Shown here piece by piece: positions 1-5,536 of a DNA stretch of 5,536 nucleotides. The stretch comes from Coriobacteriales bacterium (GTDB taxonomy: Bacteria; Actinomycetota; Coriobacteriia; Coriobacteriales; UBA8131): positions 1 through 5,536 of the forward strand of contig JAIRTN010000091.1 in the NCBI GenBank assembly GCA_031254905.1, in the 5' to 3' direction. Position numbers and translations under genes: made by a program. The notes below the pieces were generated by a model that made no database searches, was not told where the DNA came from, and saw only the letters and a program-made list of their open reading frames with translations. Position 1 is the first letter of the stretch. The number at the start of each line of letters is the position of its first letter.

Positions 1-508
1 CGTGACGCTTGAAGGCGGCGTGAGCTGCGGCCCACGCGCCTATCTGCGGCCCGGCACCGTCATGAGGGCGGGTTCAAAGGCGGGCACCCATGTTGAGATC
101 AAGAACTCAACCGTCGGGCCAAACAGCAAGGTTCCGCACCTCAGCTCTCTGGGAGACACGACGCTCGGCGAAGACGTGAATATCGGGGCGGGGACCATCA
201 CGTGCAACTATGATGGCTTCGCCAAGAATCCCACGACGATAGGCGACCGCGCTTTTGTCGGCTCCAGTACCATGTTTGTCGCCCCGGTGTCGGTGGGAGA
301 AGACGCCGTGACCGGCGCGGGAAGCGTGATCACCAAAGATGTGCCGGCCGGCGCTCTGGGTATCGAGCGAACCGCGCAGACCATTGAAAAGGGCTGGACA
401 CGCAAGCACAGGGCGCGCAGGAATGGAAAGACGGGAAGTGGGGAAACGGTAATGAAAGAACGCGAAACAAACGAGACGAACCAGCATGAGGAGGAAGCGT
501 CACAATGA
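1..508 (+). CDS. glmU: GlmU C-terminal acetyltransferase domain (5' partial)
   Basis: This is the C-terminal part of the bifunctional enzyme that acetylates glucosamine-1-phosphate and then uridylylates it to UDP-GlcNAc, the cytoplasmic precursor of peptidoglycan. Only 168 codons are present (first full codon at base 2). The frame is open at the left edge, so the N-terminal uridylyltransferase domain lies outside; the GTG at base 2 is internal, not a start. The visible part is left-handed beta-helix. It has [20 protein letters not shown] (residues 17-36), [10 protein letters not shown] with the presumed catalytic His at residue 46, [13 protein letters not shown] (60-72) that helps bind acetyl-CoA and substrate, and [14 protein letters not shown] (106-119). 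The family-typical end, EKGWTRK (129-135), is followed by a charged tail of about 33 residues rich in E, N and T that I do not recognise. The stop overlaps the prs start by 4 bases (ATGA). Identity is secure; the role of the tail is unknown. Confidence 0.95.
   Translation, partial: VTLEGGVSCGPRAYLRPGTVMRAGSKAGTHVEIKNSTVGPNSKVPHLSSLGDTTLGEDVNIGAGTITCNYDGFAKNPTTIGDRAFVGSSTMFVAPVSVGEDAVTGAGSVITKDVPAGALGIERTAQTIEKGWTRKHRARRNGKTGSGETVMKERETNETNQHEEEASQ
488..497 (+). promoter_or_regulatory. Strong ribosome binding site for prs
   Basis: GAGGAGGAAG contains a full AGGAGG core (489-494) ten bases before the prs ATG at 505. It lies inside the glmU tail, so prs can be initiated independently as well as by coupling through the ATGA overlap. 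Confidence 0.7.
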
Positions 509-1467
509 CCGAGGTCACCAAGAACCTGAAACTGTATTCCGGCAGGAGCAACCCAGATCTTGCCAAGAAAATCGCCGATGCCATGAAGGTGAAGCTGGGA
601 AAGATCACGCTCACCACCTTTAAGAATGGTGAGATATACGCTCGGTATCTTGAGAGCGTGCGTGGCTGCGACGTGTTTATCGTCCAATCCATCGCGGGAA
701 ACGTCAACGACGCGCTCATGGAGCTTCTCATCATGGCCGACGCGGCAAAACGCGCCTCCGCGCGCACCGTGACCGCCGTTATCACCCACTATGGCTACTC
801 GCGTCAGGACAAGAAATCGGCGTCGCGTGAGCCTATTACCGCCAAGCTCGTCGCCAATCTTCTCACGGTGGCGGGCGTCAATCGAACCATCACCATCGAT
901 CTGCATCAGGGGCAGATACAGGGCTTCTTTGACACGCCCGTCAATCATCTCACGGCGCTGCCCATCTTTGCGGAGTACTTCCTCAAGCAAAACCTCGAAA
1001 ACGTCTGCGTAGTCTCGCCCGACGTTGGGCGCACCAAGGCGGCCAAAAAACTCGCCGACATGCTCGGCGCCGACCTCGCCGTTATGCACAAAACCCGCTC
1101 CGACCATAACCTCATCGAAAAAACGAGCGTCATCGGCGAGGTCAGCGGCAAAACTTGCATTCTCAACGACGACATGATAGATACGGCGGGCACCCTCGCC
1201 GCCTCCATCAAAACGCTGAAGAAGCAGGGCGCGACCGCCATCTATATCTGCGCGACGCACGCCCTGTTCTCGGGCCCGGCCTATGAGCGCTTGGAAACCG
1301 CCGACATCGAGGAGGTCGTTGTCTGCGACACGGTGCCGGTGCCGCCGGAGCGCCAACAAGGCAAAATCAAGGTCGTATCCGTTGCGCCCTTGCTCGCAAA
1401 CGCGATTATGAACGTGTACCAGGAGGCCTCGGTCTCCGAACTTTTCGACCCCGAGTTCCAAATCTGA
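505..1467 (+). CDS. prs: Ribose-phosphate pyrophosphokinase (PRPP synthase)
   Basis: The enzyme transfers pyrophosphate from ATP to ribose-5-phosphate to make PRPP, the cytoplasmic precursor of purines, pyrimidines, histidine, tryptophan and NAD. The 320-residue length is normal for class I bacterial enzymes, which form hexamers. Visible motifs, in order: [16 protein letters not shown] (39-54, nucleotide-binding side), [20 protein letters not shown] (96-115, ATP loop), [12 protein letters not shown] (132-143, metal-binding His134), [15 protein letters not shown] (171-185), the flexible catalytic loop with the K196/R198 pair in HKTRSDHN, and the PRPP-binding signature DDMIDTAGT (222-230). The residue before DD is Asn, where relatives usually have a hydrophobic one. 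All expected catalytic residues seem present, so it should be active. The ATG at 505 is chosen for its strong ribosome binding site and the ATGA overlap with glmU. Its TGA shares one base with the pth ATG. Confidence 0.97.
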   Translation: MTEVTKNLKLYSGRSNPDLAKKIADAMKVKLGKITLTTFKNGEIYARYLESVRGCDVFIVQSIAGNVNDALMELLIMADAAKRASARTVTAVITHYGYSRQDKKSASREPITAKLVANLLTVAGVNRTITIDLHQGQIQGFFDTPVNHLTALPIFAEYFLKQNLENVCVVSPDVGRTKAAKKLADMLGADLAVMHKTRSDHNLIEKTSVIGEVSGKTCILNDDMIDTAGTLAASIKTLKKQGATAIYICATHALFSGPAYERLETADIEEVVVCDTVPVPPERQQGKIKVVSVAPLLANAIMNVYQEASVSELFDPEFQI

Positions 1468-2189
1468 TGGCACTTTTGGGCCCTCATTTCATCGTCGGCC
1501 TTGGCAACCCCGGGCGGGAGTACGAGCAAACGCGCCACAACGTGGGTTTTGCGGTCATCGACGCCCTCGCCGCCGAGTTGGGCGTCAATTACTGGAAAAT
1601 CGCCTCAAATGCTCTGGTAGGAGAGGCAAATTGGCGCGGGGAGAAGCTCGTCCTTGTCAAGCCCCAATCCTTCATGAACCTGAGCGGAGGGCCGGTCAAG
1701 GGCCTTCTTGCCCGCTACGGCTTCGGCGTCGAGAACCTGCTCGTCGTCCATGACGAGTTGGATTTGCCCGCCGGCGTCATCAGGCTCAAATCCGGCGGCG
1801 GCCACGCGGGGCACAACGGCCTGCGCTCGCTGCATCAGGCGCTGGGCCCCGATTACGCCCGCCTCCGCGTGGGAATTGGGCGTCCGCCCGGCCGCATGCT
1901 CGCCCATTCCTTTGTGCTGCAGCGCATGCGGGGGCGCGACTTAGAGGATTTCGAGATTACCGTTGCCCGCGCGGTTCCCATCGTGCGCACCGCGCTGGAG
2001 GAGGGCATCGTCAGCGCGATGAACGAGCACCACGGCGACGGGGGAGCCACCGGAGCCGAGCCAGCCGCGATGTCTGCTACCGAAGCTGCTTCGGGCATCG
2101 TAGGCGCGGGTTTTAATGGGGATGCTAACGGCCCCGGTTTAGGGCCCAAGACCGCCCCTTCTCCCGAGGAAGGCATCCGTGGACGCTGA
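1467..2189 (+). CDS. pth: Peptidyl-tRNA hydrolase with low-complexity C-terminal tail
   Basis: Pth cleaves peptidyl-tRNAs that drop off ribosomes and so recycles tRNA; it is cytoplasmic and normally essential. The core is complete: FIVGLGNPGREYEQTRHNVG (8-27) with Asn14 and catalytic His24, KPQSFMNLSG (65-74) with Asn71, HDELDLP (95-101) with Asp96, GGGHAGHNGLRS (110-121) with Asn117, and RLRVGIGRP (132-140). The family core ends near EGIVSAMNEHH (179-189). About 50 residues rich in Gly, Ala, Pro and Glu follow, giving 240 in total against about 185-200 usual. This tail looks disordered and has no recognised domain. It may be a lineage-specific extension or read-through after loss of an older stop. 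The ATG at 1467 shares one base with the prs stop (TGATG). No clear Shine-Dalgarno sequence precedes it, which points to reinitiation after prs. The 3' end overlaps birA by 11 bases. Confidence 0.95.
   Translation: MALLGPHFIVGLGNPGREYEQTRHNVGFAVIDALAAELGVNYWKIASNALVGEANWRGEKLVLVKPQSFMNLSGGPVKGLLARYGFGVENLLVVHDELDLPAGVIRLKSGGGHAGHNGLRSLHQALGPDYARLRVGIGRPPGRMLAHSFVLQRMRGRDLEDFEITVARAVPIVRTALEEGIVSAMNEHHGDGGATGAEPAAMSATEAASGIVGAGFNGDANGPGLGPKTAPSPEEGIRGR
2166..2173 (+). promoter_or_regulatory. Ribosome binding site fixing the GTG start of birA
   Basis: GAGGAAGG lies five bases before GTG at 2179. The birA frame is closed upstream by a TAG at 2140-2142 and holds no other start before the conserved STN motif, so this site decides the start. 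Confidence 0.65.
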
Positions 2190-3156
2190 ACGACTTGCCG
2201 CGCTTTTGATTTGCGACTGTAAGCTCGTGGTAAAAGACGTCGTCACCTCCACCAACGACGAGGTGTTTGTGCAGGCACAGGCAGGCCTCGACGCGCGTCC
2301 GCTTGTTGTGATAAGCGCTCGGCAGACCGCGGGGCGAGGCAGGATGGGTCGCCTCTGGGCATCGCCGCCCGGCGGGCTTTATCTTTCCGCGCTGCTTGAA
2401 CTTGACCCTGTCCGTGCGGCATCCATGAACGTGGCCTCCCTTAGCCCTCTTGTGGCAACTGCCGCATATGACGCGATTGCGCCTTTTGCGGGTGGAGACC
2501 TGCGCATCAAGTGGCCAAACGACCTCATTGTGCCACGCGGGAAACTTGTGGGCATATTGGTTGAGGTGAAGCGTGACTTCGCCCTTGCCCGCGGCGGTGC
2601 CCTTGCCCGCGGCGGTGCCCTCGCTGGCGACGCCGTCCTCGCCCGTGGCGGCATCTTCGCCCCCGCCCCCCCCACCAAGGCCGCTCCCGCCTCCGCCGCG
2701 TCGCCTCCGCCGCCTCTCGTGGTTATCGGCATTGGCATAAACGTGAATCGCCCGCCCGACGCCGAGGTGTTTTCGGGCAGTGCCTATCTGAGCGATTGCC
2801 AAGCTGAGAGCCTGTCGTCTGAGGGTGCCGCGCCGCTCGCAGAGTGTGCCAACCTGCCGCTTGAGGACGTGGGGGCGGCGGTCATCAACAGGCTCTTTGA
2901 ACATTACGAGAGATGGCTTACTGCCGGTTGTTCTTTTGCGCCTTTTGTGGACGCCTATCTTGAGCGCATGGCGTTGCGTGGCGAATGGGTTTGCGTGCGC
3001 AACGCCGAGGGCGCACAGATTGCGAGTGGTGTTGTTGAGGGTATCGACGACGCGGCCTGCCTTGTTTTGGCTGATGGGCAGCGCAGGGTGGCCGTTGCCG
3101 CCGGCGAGGTGACGCTGAGAGATGACGCTGCCTCCACCCCGCGTTTCAACGGGTGA
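2179..3156 (+). CDS. birA: Biotin-[acetyl-CoA-carboxylase] ligase, type without DNA-binding domain, with repeat-rich insertion
   Basis: The enzyme activates biotin with ATP to biotinyl-AMP and attaches it to a lysine of biotin carboxyl carrier proteins. Motifs in order: STN (24-26), the biotin/AMP loop RQTAGRGRMGRLW (48-60), GGLYLS (65-70), KWPNDL (111-116, catalytic lysine 111), KLVGILVE (122-129), GIGINVN (184-190), and a C-terminal SH3-like domain from about 265 to 315. There is no N-terminal winged helix, so it should not repress biotin genes as E. coli BirA does. Between KLVGILVE and GIGINVN, where E. coli has fewer than ten linker residues, there are about 46 Ala/Gly/Arg/Pro-rich residues (about 133-178), starting with four copies of a six-residue unit. 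This explains much of the 325-residue length. The insertion joins two core strands and probably forms a surface loop. The start is GTG, overlapping pth by 11 bases. As last gene of the glmU-prs-pth-birA group it is probably co-transcribed with it. Confidence 0.93.
   Translation: MDAERLAALLICDCKLVVKDVVTSTNDEVFVQAQAGLDARPLVVISARQTAGRGRMGRLWASPPGGLYLSALLELDPVRAASMNVASLSPLVATAAYDAIAPFAGGDLRIKWPNDLIVPRGKLVGILVEVKRDFALARGGALARGGALAGDAVLARGGIFAPAPPTKAAPASAASPPPPLVVIGIGINVNRPPDAEVFSGSAYLSDCQAESLSSEGAAPLAECANLPLEDVGAAVINRLFEHYERWLTAGCSFAPFVDAYLERMALRGEWVCVRNAEGAQIASGVVEGIDDAACLVLADGQRRVAVAAGEVTLRDDAASTPRFNG
2581..2652 (+). repeat. 18-bp in-frame tandem repeat inside birA, four units
   Basis: The unit GCCCTTGCCCGCGGCGGT occurs twice without change (2581-2598, 2599-2616). 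Two diverged units follow at 2617-2634 (12 of 18 bases the same) and 2635-2652 (14 of 18). Because 18 is a multiple of three the frame is kept, and the units encode ALARGG, ALARGG, ALAGDA and VLARGG. The exact identity of the first two suggests recent slippage or unequal crossing-over. Confidence 0.85.
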
Positions 3157-3209
3157 GCCGCTGCCCGCATACCGCCGCGTACGCCTCACCATTCCACTCT
3201 TTATTTTTT
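3152..3209 (+). terminator. Possible weak terminator after birA
   Basis: GGTGAG (3152-3157, spanning the birA stop) can pair with CTCACC (3185-3190), with CG/CG pairs just inside. A T-rich run, TTTATTTTTT, lies at 3200-3209. The loop is long and the T-run begins about ten bases after the stem, so this is not a textbook intrinsic terminator. It is the only candidate for the end of the operon that I can see. Confidence 0.25.
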
Positions 3210-3236
3210 GATTTCTTACTTGATGTCGGTGGATTG

Positions 3237-3267
3237 TTGACTGATTTGGCCCGCAATGCGTTAAACT
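3237..3267 (+). promoter_or_regulatory. Candidate sigma-70-type promoter for the MATE gene
   Basis: TTGACT (3237-3242) differs by one base from the -35 consensus. TAAACT (3262-3267) is a moderate -10 at 19 bp spacing; shifted readings at 17-18 bp fit the -10 less well. It lies about 100 bases before the transporter start in the only sizeable gap of the plus-strand genes. GTTAA (3260-3264) and TTAAC (3274-3278) form a short dyad over the -10 region that could be an operator, but this is speculative. Confidence 0.4.
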
Positions 3268-3364
3268 GATACCTTAACCTTTCAGGGAGACACCGACCAA
3301 TCCAATTATGCAGCCTTTTCGCCCAGCGACATTCGAGCAGCATTTCTCTGGATGAGGCTTTTGG

Positions 3365-4876
3365 ATGAACGGGCTCCCTGCGTTTTTTGTAAGGGACGCG
3401 CCAACGATGAGGGATAGTAGAGTGAAAGACGAAACAGGGCGACAGAATACGGAGCAGCAGGCTCCGCAGCAGGTCAACCGACTTGGGACGACGAAGATAA
3501 CCAAACTCATGCTCGAGTTTGCCACTCCCGCCATTATCGGCTTGGTGGTCAACGGCCTGTATAACATCGTCGATTCGGCCTTCATGGGGCATGCCGTGCC
3601 CACCATCGGGCAGGCGACGGCCACCAATGCCCTGCCCATCATGGTTTTCGGCATGGCCATCGCCATCCTTATCGGGCAGGGTGGTAACGCTCTTACGGCA
3701 CTTCGGCTGGGCGCGGGCAAGCAGGACGAAGCCGAGCGCATCATGGGTAACACCTTTACCTTGAGCCTTGTCGCGGCCCTTGTATGCACGGTAATCCTCT
3801 ATACCTGCATGGACCCTATTCTTTCGATTACGGGTGTCACCGACGATACGCGGGAGCCAACGCGCCTGTTTTTGATGATTATCGGCGGCGGCATGGTCTT
3901 TCAGTTTCTCGGCATGGGCTTCAACAACTTCATCCGCACCGCCGGCGACCCCAATCGCGCCCTCTATACGATGGTTGCCGGGACGATTGCCTGCATCATA
4001 CTCAACTACTTCTTCGTTGTGGTCTTTGGCTGGGGCATCGCGGGCTCCGCTTGGGCAACCATCATCGGGCAGGCCCTGAGCGCCTTTCTCGTACTCTGGT
4101 ACTTCGTGTTTTCGGACAAGGCACCGTTTAAGCTGCGTCGTCGCTATCTCAAGGTGCATTGGCCCCTCGTTGGAAGCATCCTCGCGCTGGGCTCGGCGCC
4201 CTTCGTGCTGCAGGTTGCCAACGCGCTCATCAGCCTCCTCATCAACAACCAACTCAACATTCTCGGCGCGGACCACGTCATCACCGCAAACGGCGCGCTG
4301 GCCGCCATTGGTGTGGTTGGGCGCGTTACGATGTTCTCCTTCTTCCCCATCCTCGGCGTTTCCATAGCGGCCCAGCCCCTTTTCGGCTATAACTACGGCG
4401 CGCGCAACTACGAGCGCGTCAAGACGACCTTTAAGGTCGCGCTGGTCTGGGTCATCATCATCGGGCTCATATTCTGGACAATCGTACACGTCATCCCCGA
4501 GCCGATAGTGATGATATTCGGCATCACGGACGATTTGCTCACCTTCACCGTCGGCGCGCTCAAGGTGCAGATGTTCCTCATGCCCCTCATCGGCATTCAG
4601 GTACTCGCGACGCAATACTTCCAGTCGAGCGGGCAGCCGCTCAAGTCGATGATTCTGTCAATGACGCGGCAAATTCTCTACCTCATCCCGCTCATCTACC
4701 TGCTGCCGCTGGTCATCACTTCCATCATACCGTCGCTCACGCCGCTCGATGGGCTGTACTACGCCTACCCGGTCGCCGACGCTCTCAGCGTCATCACCTG
4801 TAGCATCCTCGTAATGCTTGAACTTCGCAAATTAAATGCATGGATTAGGGATAAGGAAGCCCCGCAAGAGGCCTAG
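3365..4876 (+). CDS. MATE-family multidrug/organic cation efflux transporter
   Basis: This integral membrane protein belongs to the MATE family, whose members export drugs and other organic compounds in exchange for Na+ or H+. The 503 residues contain about 12 hydrophobic helices in two similar halves (roughly 50-250 and 265-485) joined by a basic loop, FKLRRRYLK (255-263). Family-like segments are FATPAIIGLVVNGLYNIVDS (52-71), GQGGNALTALRLGAGKQDEA (104-123), NFIRTAGDPNRALYTMVAG (188-206) in the first half, and SIAAQPLFGYNYGARNYERV (333-352) and YFQSSGQPLKSMILS (418-432) in the second. The last two resemble the MepA-type branch. The substrate cannot be read from sequence. A hydrophilic leader of about 38 residues precedes the conserved start. 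ATG 3365 has GAGG seven bases upstream; ATG 3407 (residue 15), with AAGGGA ten bases upstream, is an equally possible start. The gene stands alone, with its own promoter candidate and terminator and no regulator beside it. Confidence 0.93.
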   Translation: MNGLPAFFVRDAPTMRDSRVKDETGRQNTEQQAPQQVNRLGTTKITKLMLEFATPAIIGLVVNGLYNIVDSAFMGHAVPTIGQATATNALPIMVFGMAIAILIGQGGNALTALRLGAGKQDEAERIMGNTFTLSLVAALVCTVILYTCMDPILSITGVTDDTREPTRLFLMIIGGGMVFQFLGMGFNNFIRTAGDPNRALYTMVAGTIACIILNYFFVVVFGWGIAGSAWATIIGQALSAFLVLWYFVFSDKAPFKLRRRYLKVHWPLVGSILALGSAPFVLQVANALISLLINNQLNILGADHVITANGALAAIGVVGRVTMFSFFPILGVSIAAQPLFGYNYGARNYERVKTTFKVALVWVIIIGLIFWTIVHVIPEPIVMIFGITDDLLTFTVGALKVQMFLMPLIGIQVLATQYFQSSGQPLKSMILSMTRQILYLIPLIYLLPLVITSIIPSLTPLDGLYYAYPVADALSVITCSILVMLELRKLNAWIRDKEAPQEA

Positions 4877-4934
4877 CCCCCGCCCCTGCTCCTGCTGCGC
4901 CCCTTTTGTCTCCTCGCCGCCCGCGGTGATACAT

Positions 4935-4959
4935 GCGCCGGGTATGTGCCCGGCGCTTT
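4935..4959 (+). terminator. Intrinsic terminator of the MATE gene
   Basis: A perfect 8-bp GC-rich stem, GCGCCGGG (4935-4942) with CCCGGCGC (4949-4956), encloses a six-base loop TATGTG. TTT follows directly, then a second TTT after CGCC. It lies about 60 bases after the transporter stop. The T-tract is short and interrupted, but the stem is strong and well placed. The minus strand has no T-tract after the stem, so it serves the rightward gene. Confidence 0.72.
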
Positions 4960-4972
4960 CGCCTTTGCACAA

Positions 4973-5194
4973 TTAATCCTCCGCGCGTCTGTAGTTCTCT
5001 TTCAGAAAATCAATCCATCCGTCATATACTCCCTGTTCATCCATCCCAAAAGCAGACTCAAAATCGCCCGTTTCTGCATAAGTCAAAAAATTATCCCAAC
5101 CAAAAGCGCGGTCTAAGTATTCGATGTATGTATAGGCAAAGGTGTAGCCGCCGATTCTATTGAAAGTAATCGTGTTGCGCCGCAACCTCCGCAT
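4973..5194 (-). pseudogene. C-terminal remnant of a possible gluzincin-like peptidase
   Basis: This minus-strand frame of 73 codons is convergent to the transporter gene. The part from about residue 14, IGGYTFAYTYIEYLDRAFGW (14-33), then TGDFESAFGMDE (42-53) and YDGWIDFLKENYRR (57-70), resembles the last helices of peptidase_MA / M1-like zinc peptidases. There a GGY helix is followed by a YG-type turn, an 'eaFG' segment and a final W..yLk helix. The HExxH-bearing part that would lie upstream is missing. No ribosome binding site precedes the ATG at 5192-5194. The frame runs on upstream into the dispersed repeat at 5201-5250 before a stop at 5255-5257. Base composition is clearly more AT-rich than in the operon. 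I read it as a truncated remnant. The family assignment rests on pattern only; a small real protein cannot be excluded. Confidence 0.5.
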
Positions 5195-5200
5195 AAGAGA

Positions 5201-5250
5201 TGACCCGATGCCATCCGTGAGACTGGATTTCTCGCGTTGCTCGAAATGAC
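5201..5250 (-). repeat. Dispersed repeat unit A (inverted)
   Basis: Read on the minus strand, this unit begins GTCATTTCGA and continues with GAGAAATCCAG, TCTCACGG and CGGGTCA. The same blocks occur in the same order and at nearly the same spacing in unit B (5279-5330) on the plus strand. The block GTCATTTCGA...GAGAAATC is itself nearly palindromic (TTTCG.../...GAGAAA), as in many dispersed hairpin repeats of bacterial intergenic DNA. It abuts the upstream end of the peptidase remnant. Confidence 0.8.
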
Positions 5251-5278
5251 GGTTTTACCTGCGGATATCTCTCAGGTT

Positions 5279-5330
5279 GTCATTTCGAACGAATGTGAGA
5301 AATCTAGTCCCACGGCTTCGACCCGGGTCA
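5279..5330 (+). repeat. Dispersed repeat unit B (direct)
   Basis: This is the plus-strand partner of unit A: GTCATTTCGA (5279-5288), GAGAAATCTAG (5297-5307), TCCCACGG (5308-5315) and CGGGTCA (5324-5330). The two units face outwards around a 28-bp spacer that holds its own small dyad, ACCT (5257-5260) and AGGT (5274-5277). The whole of 5201-5330 is thus a large imperfect palindrome. A MITE- or REPIN-like element is the likely class (inference). It has no coding capacity. Confidence 0.8.
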
Positions 5331-5349
5331 TTCCTTTATCCCTTATCCC

Positions 5350-5396
5350 GTCATTGCCGGACTTGTTCCGGCAATCTAGACATGCGGCTTCGACCC
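5350..5396 (+). repeat. Repeat unit C with a different hairpin head
   Basis: The unit shares with unit B the start GTCATT, then AATCTAG (5373-5379), a five-base gap and CGGCTTCGACCC (5385-5396). Between these the 16-17-base head is different: ATTGCCGGA (5353-5361) pairs perfectly with TCCGGCAAT (5367-5375) around the loop CTTGT. No T-run follows, so it is not an intrinsic terminator. The common flanks with a replaced centre indicate a modular repeat family. Confidence 0.7.
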
Positions 5397-5401
5397 CAAT
5401 C

Positions 5402-5446
5402 AAAAAAACGTGTCTTAATACCTGTGGGCTTTGGTTTAAGACCGTT
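5402..5446 (-). terminator. Leftward intrinsic terminator candidate
   Basis: On the minus strand a stem of about 14 pairs forms: AACG (5407-5410) with CGTT (5443-5446), GTCTTAA (5412-5418) with TTAAGAC (5436-5442), and ACC (5420-5422) with GGT (5433-5435). It has two single-base bulges and a ten-base loop. Seven T follow directly on that strand (complement of the A-run 5402-5408). It would end a transcript coming from the right, beyond the window edge, since no convincing minus-strand gene lies between it and 5536. Confidence 0.55.
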
Positions 5447-5462
5447 GGGAGAATTGGGCATA

Positions 5463-5484
5463 GATTTCTTGAGATGACCGTTTT
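5463..5484 (-). repeat. Degenerate repeat unit D lacking its centre
   Basis: On the plus strand this reads GATTTCTT, GAGATGAC, CGTTTT. Unit A reads GATTTCTC, nine further bases, GAAATGAC, GGTTTT (5226-5256). Unit D therefore looks like an inverted copy that has lost the nine-base centre. The match is short and could be partly chance. Confidence 0.35.
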
Positions 5485-5536
5485 GAAAAGATGTGGGGTT
5501 TATGGGTAAAAAAGATAGGCTTTGAGCTGGCATTAC

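Larger units (their letters stand above)
5195..5536. other. Gene-free, repeat-rich right end of the window
   Basis: Besides the four repeat units and the leftward terminator candidate, I see no gene in these 340 bases. Open frames on both strands here run through the inverted repeats and have no ribosome binding site or recognisable protein motif. TTATCCC occurs twice (5337-5349), linking units B and C. A short A-run (5510-5515) and unassigned sequence reach the edge. Confidence 0.6.

Noticed and set aside
208..1473. A 421-codon minus-strand open frame opposite glmU and prs
   Set aside because: It crosses the boundary of two genes with clear motifs on the plus strand and shows no recognisable domain or ribosome binding site.
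2125..3192. A 355-codon minus-strand open frame opposite birA
   Set aside because: It is antisense to the conserved ligase, and its Gly-rich stretch is only the complement of the tandem repeat and Pro/Ala linker.
3146..4615. A 489-codon open frame on the minus strand opposite the MATE gene
   Set aside because: It is the complement of a well-conserved transporter frame. Its translation is rich in H, D, E and R without family motifs, and it also spans the non-coding gap. High-GC DNA commonly gives such antisense frames.
5353..5375. Perfect 9-bp hairpin read as an intrinsic terminator
   Set aside because: CTAGAC follows on the plus strand and GACGGG on the minus strand, so neither side has a T-tract. 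It is better explained as the head of repeat unit C.
5201..5396. CRISPR array
   Set aside because: The units are in mixed orientation and irregularly spaced, with different centres; there are no constant direct repeats with unique spacers.
5237..5509. A 90-codon plus-strand open frame at the right end
   Set aside because: It begins inside repeat unit A and runs through units B and C and the terminator hairpin. It has no ribosome binding site or protein motif.

Overview
The window suggests a moderately high-GC Gram-positive bacterium, most likely an actinomycete of the Coriobacteriia type. This is inferred from the G/C-rich third codon positions, the actinobacterial-style Prs (HKTR loop, [12 protein letters not shown] segment) and the gene order glmU-prs-pth. 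No 16S or other strict marker is present, so the placement is tentative.

Positions 1-3156 hold a tight plus-strand housekeeping operon. The C-terminal part of glmU (cell-wall precursor UDP-GlcNAc synthesis) enters from the left edge. Then come prs (PRPP synthase), pth (peptidyl-tRNA hydrolase) and birA (biotin-protein ligase). Every junction overlaps, by 4, 1 and 11 bases, so translation is probably coupled. The rplY/ctc gene that often lies between prs and pth in Bacillus and many actinobacteria is absent. Pth and BirA both carry Ala/Gly/Pro-rich additions. The one in BirA is built partly from an 18-bp in-frame tandem repeat in the middle of the catalytic domain.

Positions 3157-3364 are a non-coding gap with a possible weak terminator and a promoter candidate. 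Positions 3365-4876 encode a 12-helix MATE-family efflux transporter, closed by a clear GC-rich hairpin terminator at 4935-4956.

From 4970 to the right edge the DNA becomes more AT-rich and looks like degraded accessory sequence. A minus-strand 73-codon frame resembles only the C-terminal tail of a larger peptidase-like protein. Its upstream side runs into a cluster of dispersed repeats (5201-5484). Two units of about 50 bp face each other as a large imperfect palindrome. A third unit keeps the same flanks but carries a different hairpin head, and a shortened fourth unit lies further right. Among them is a hairpin followed by seven T on the minus strand, a likely leftward terminator for something beyond the right edge. 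I see no convincing gene in 5200-5536.

I did not find a clearly new multi-gene system. The modular repeat cluster and the repeat-bearing BirA are the most unusual items.
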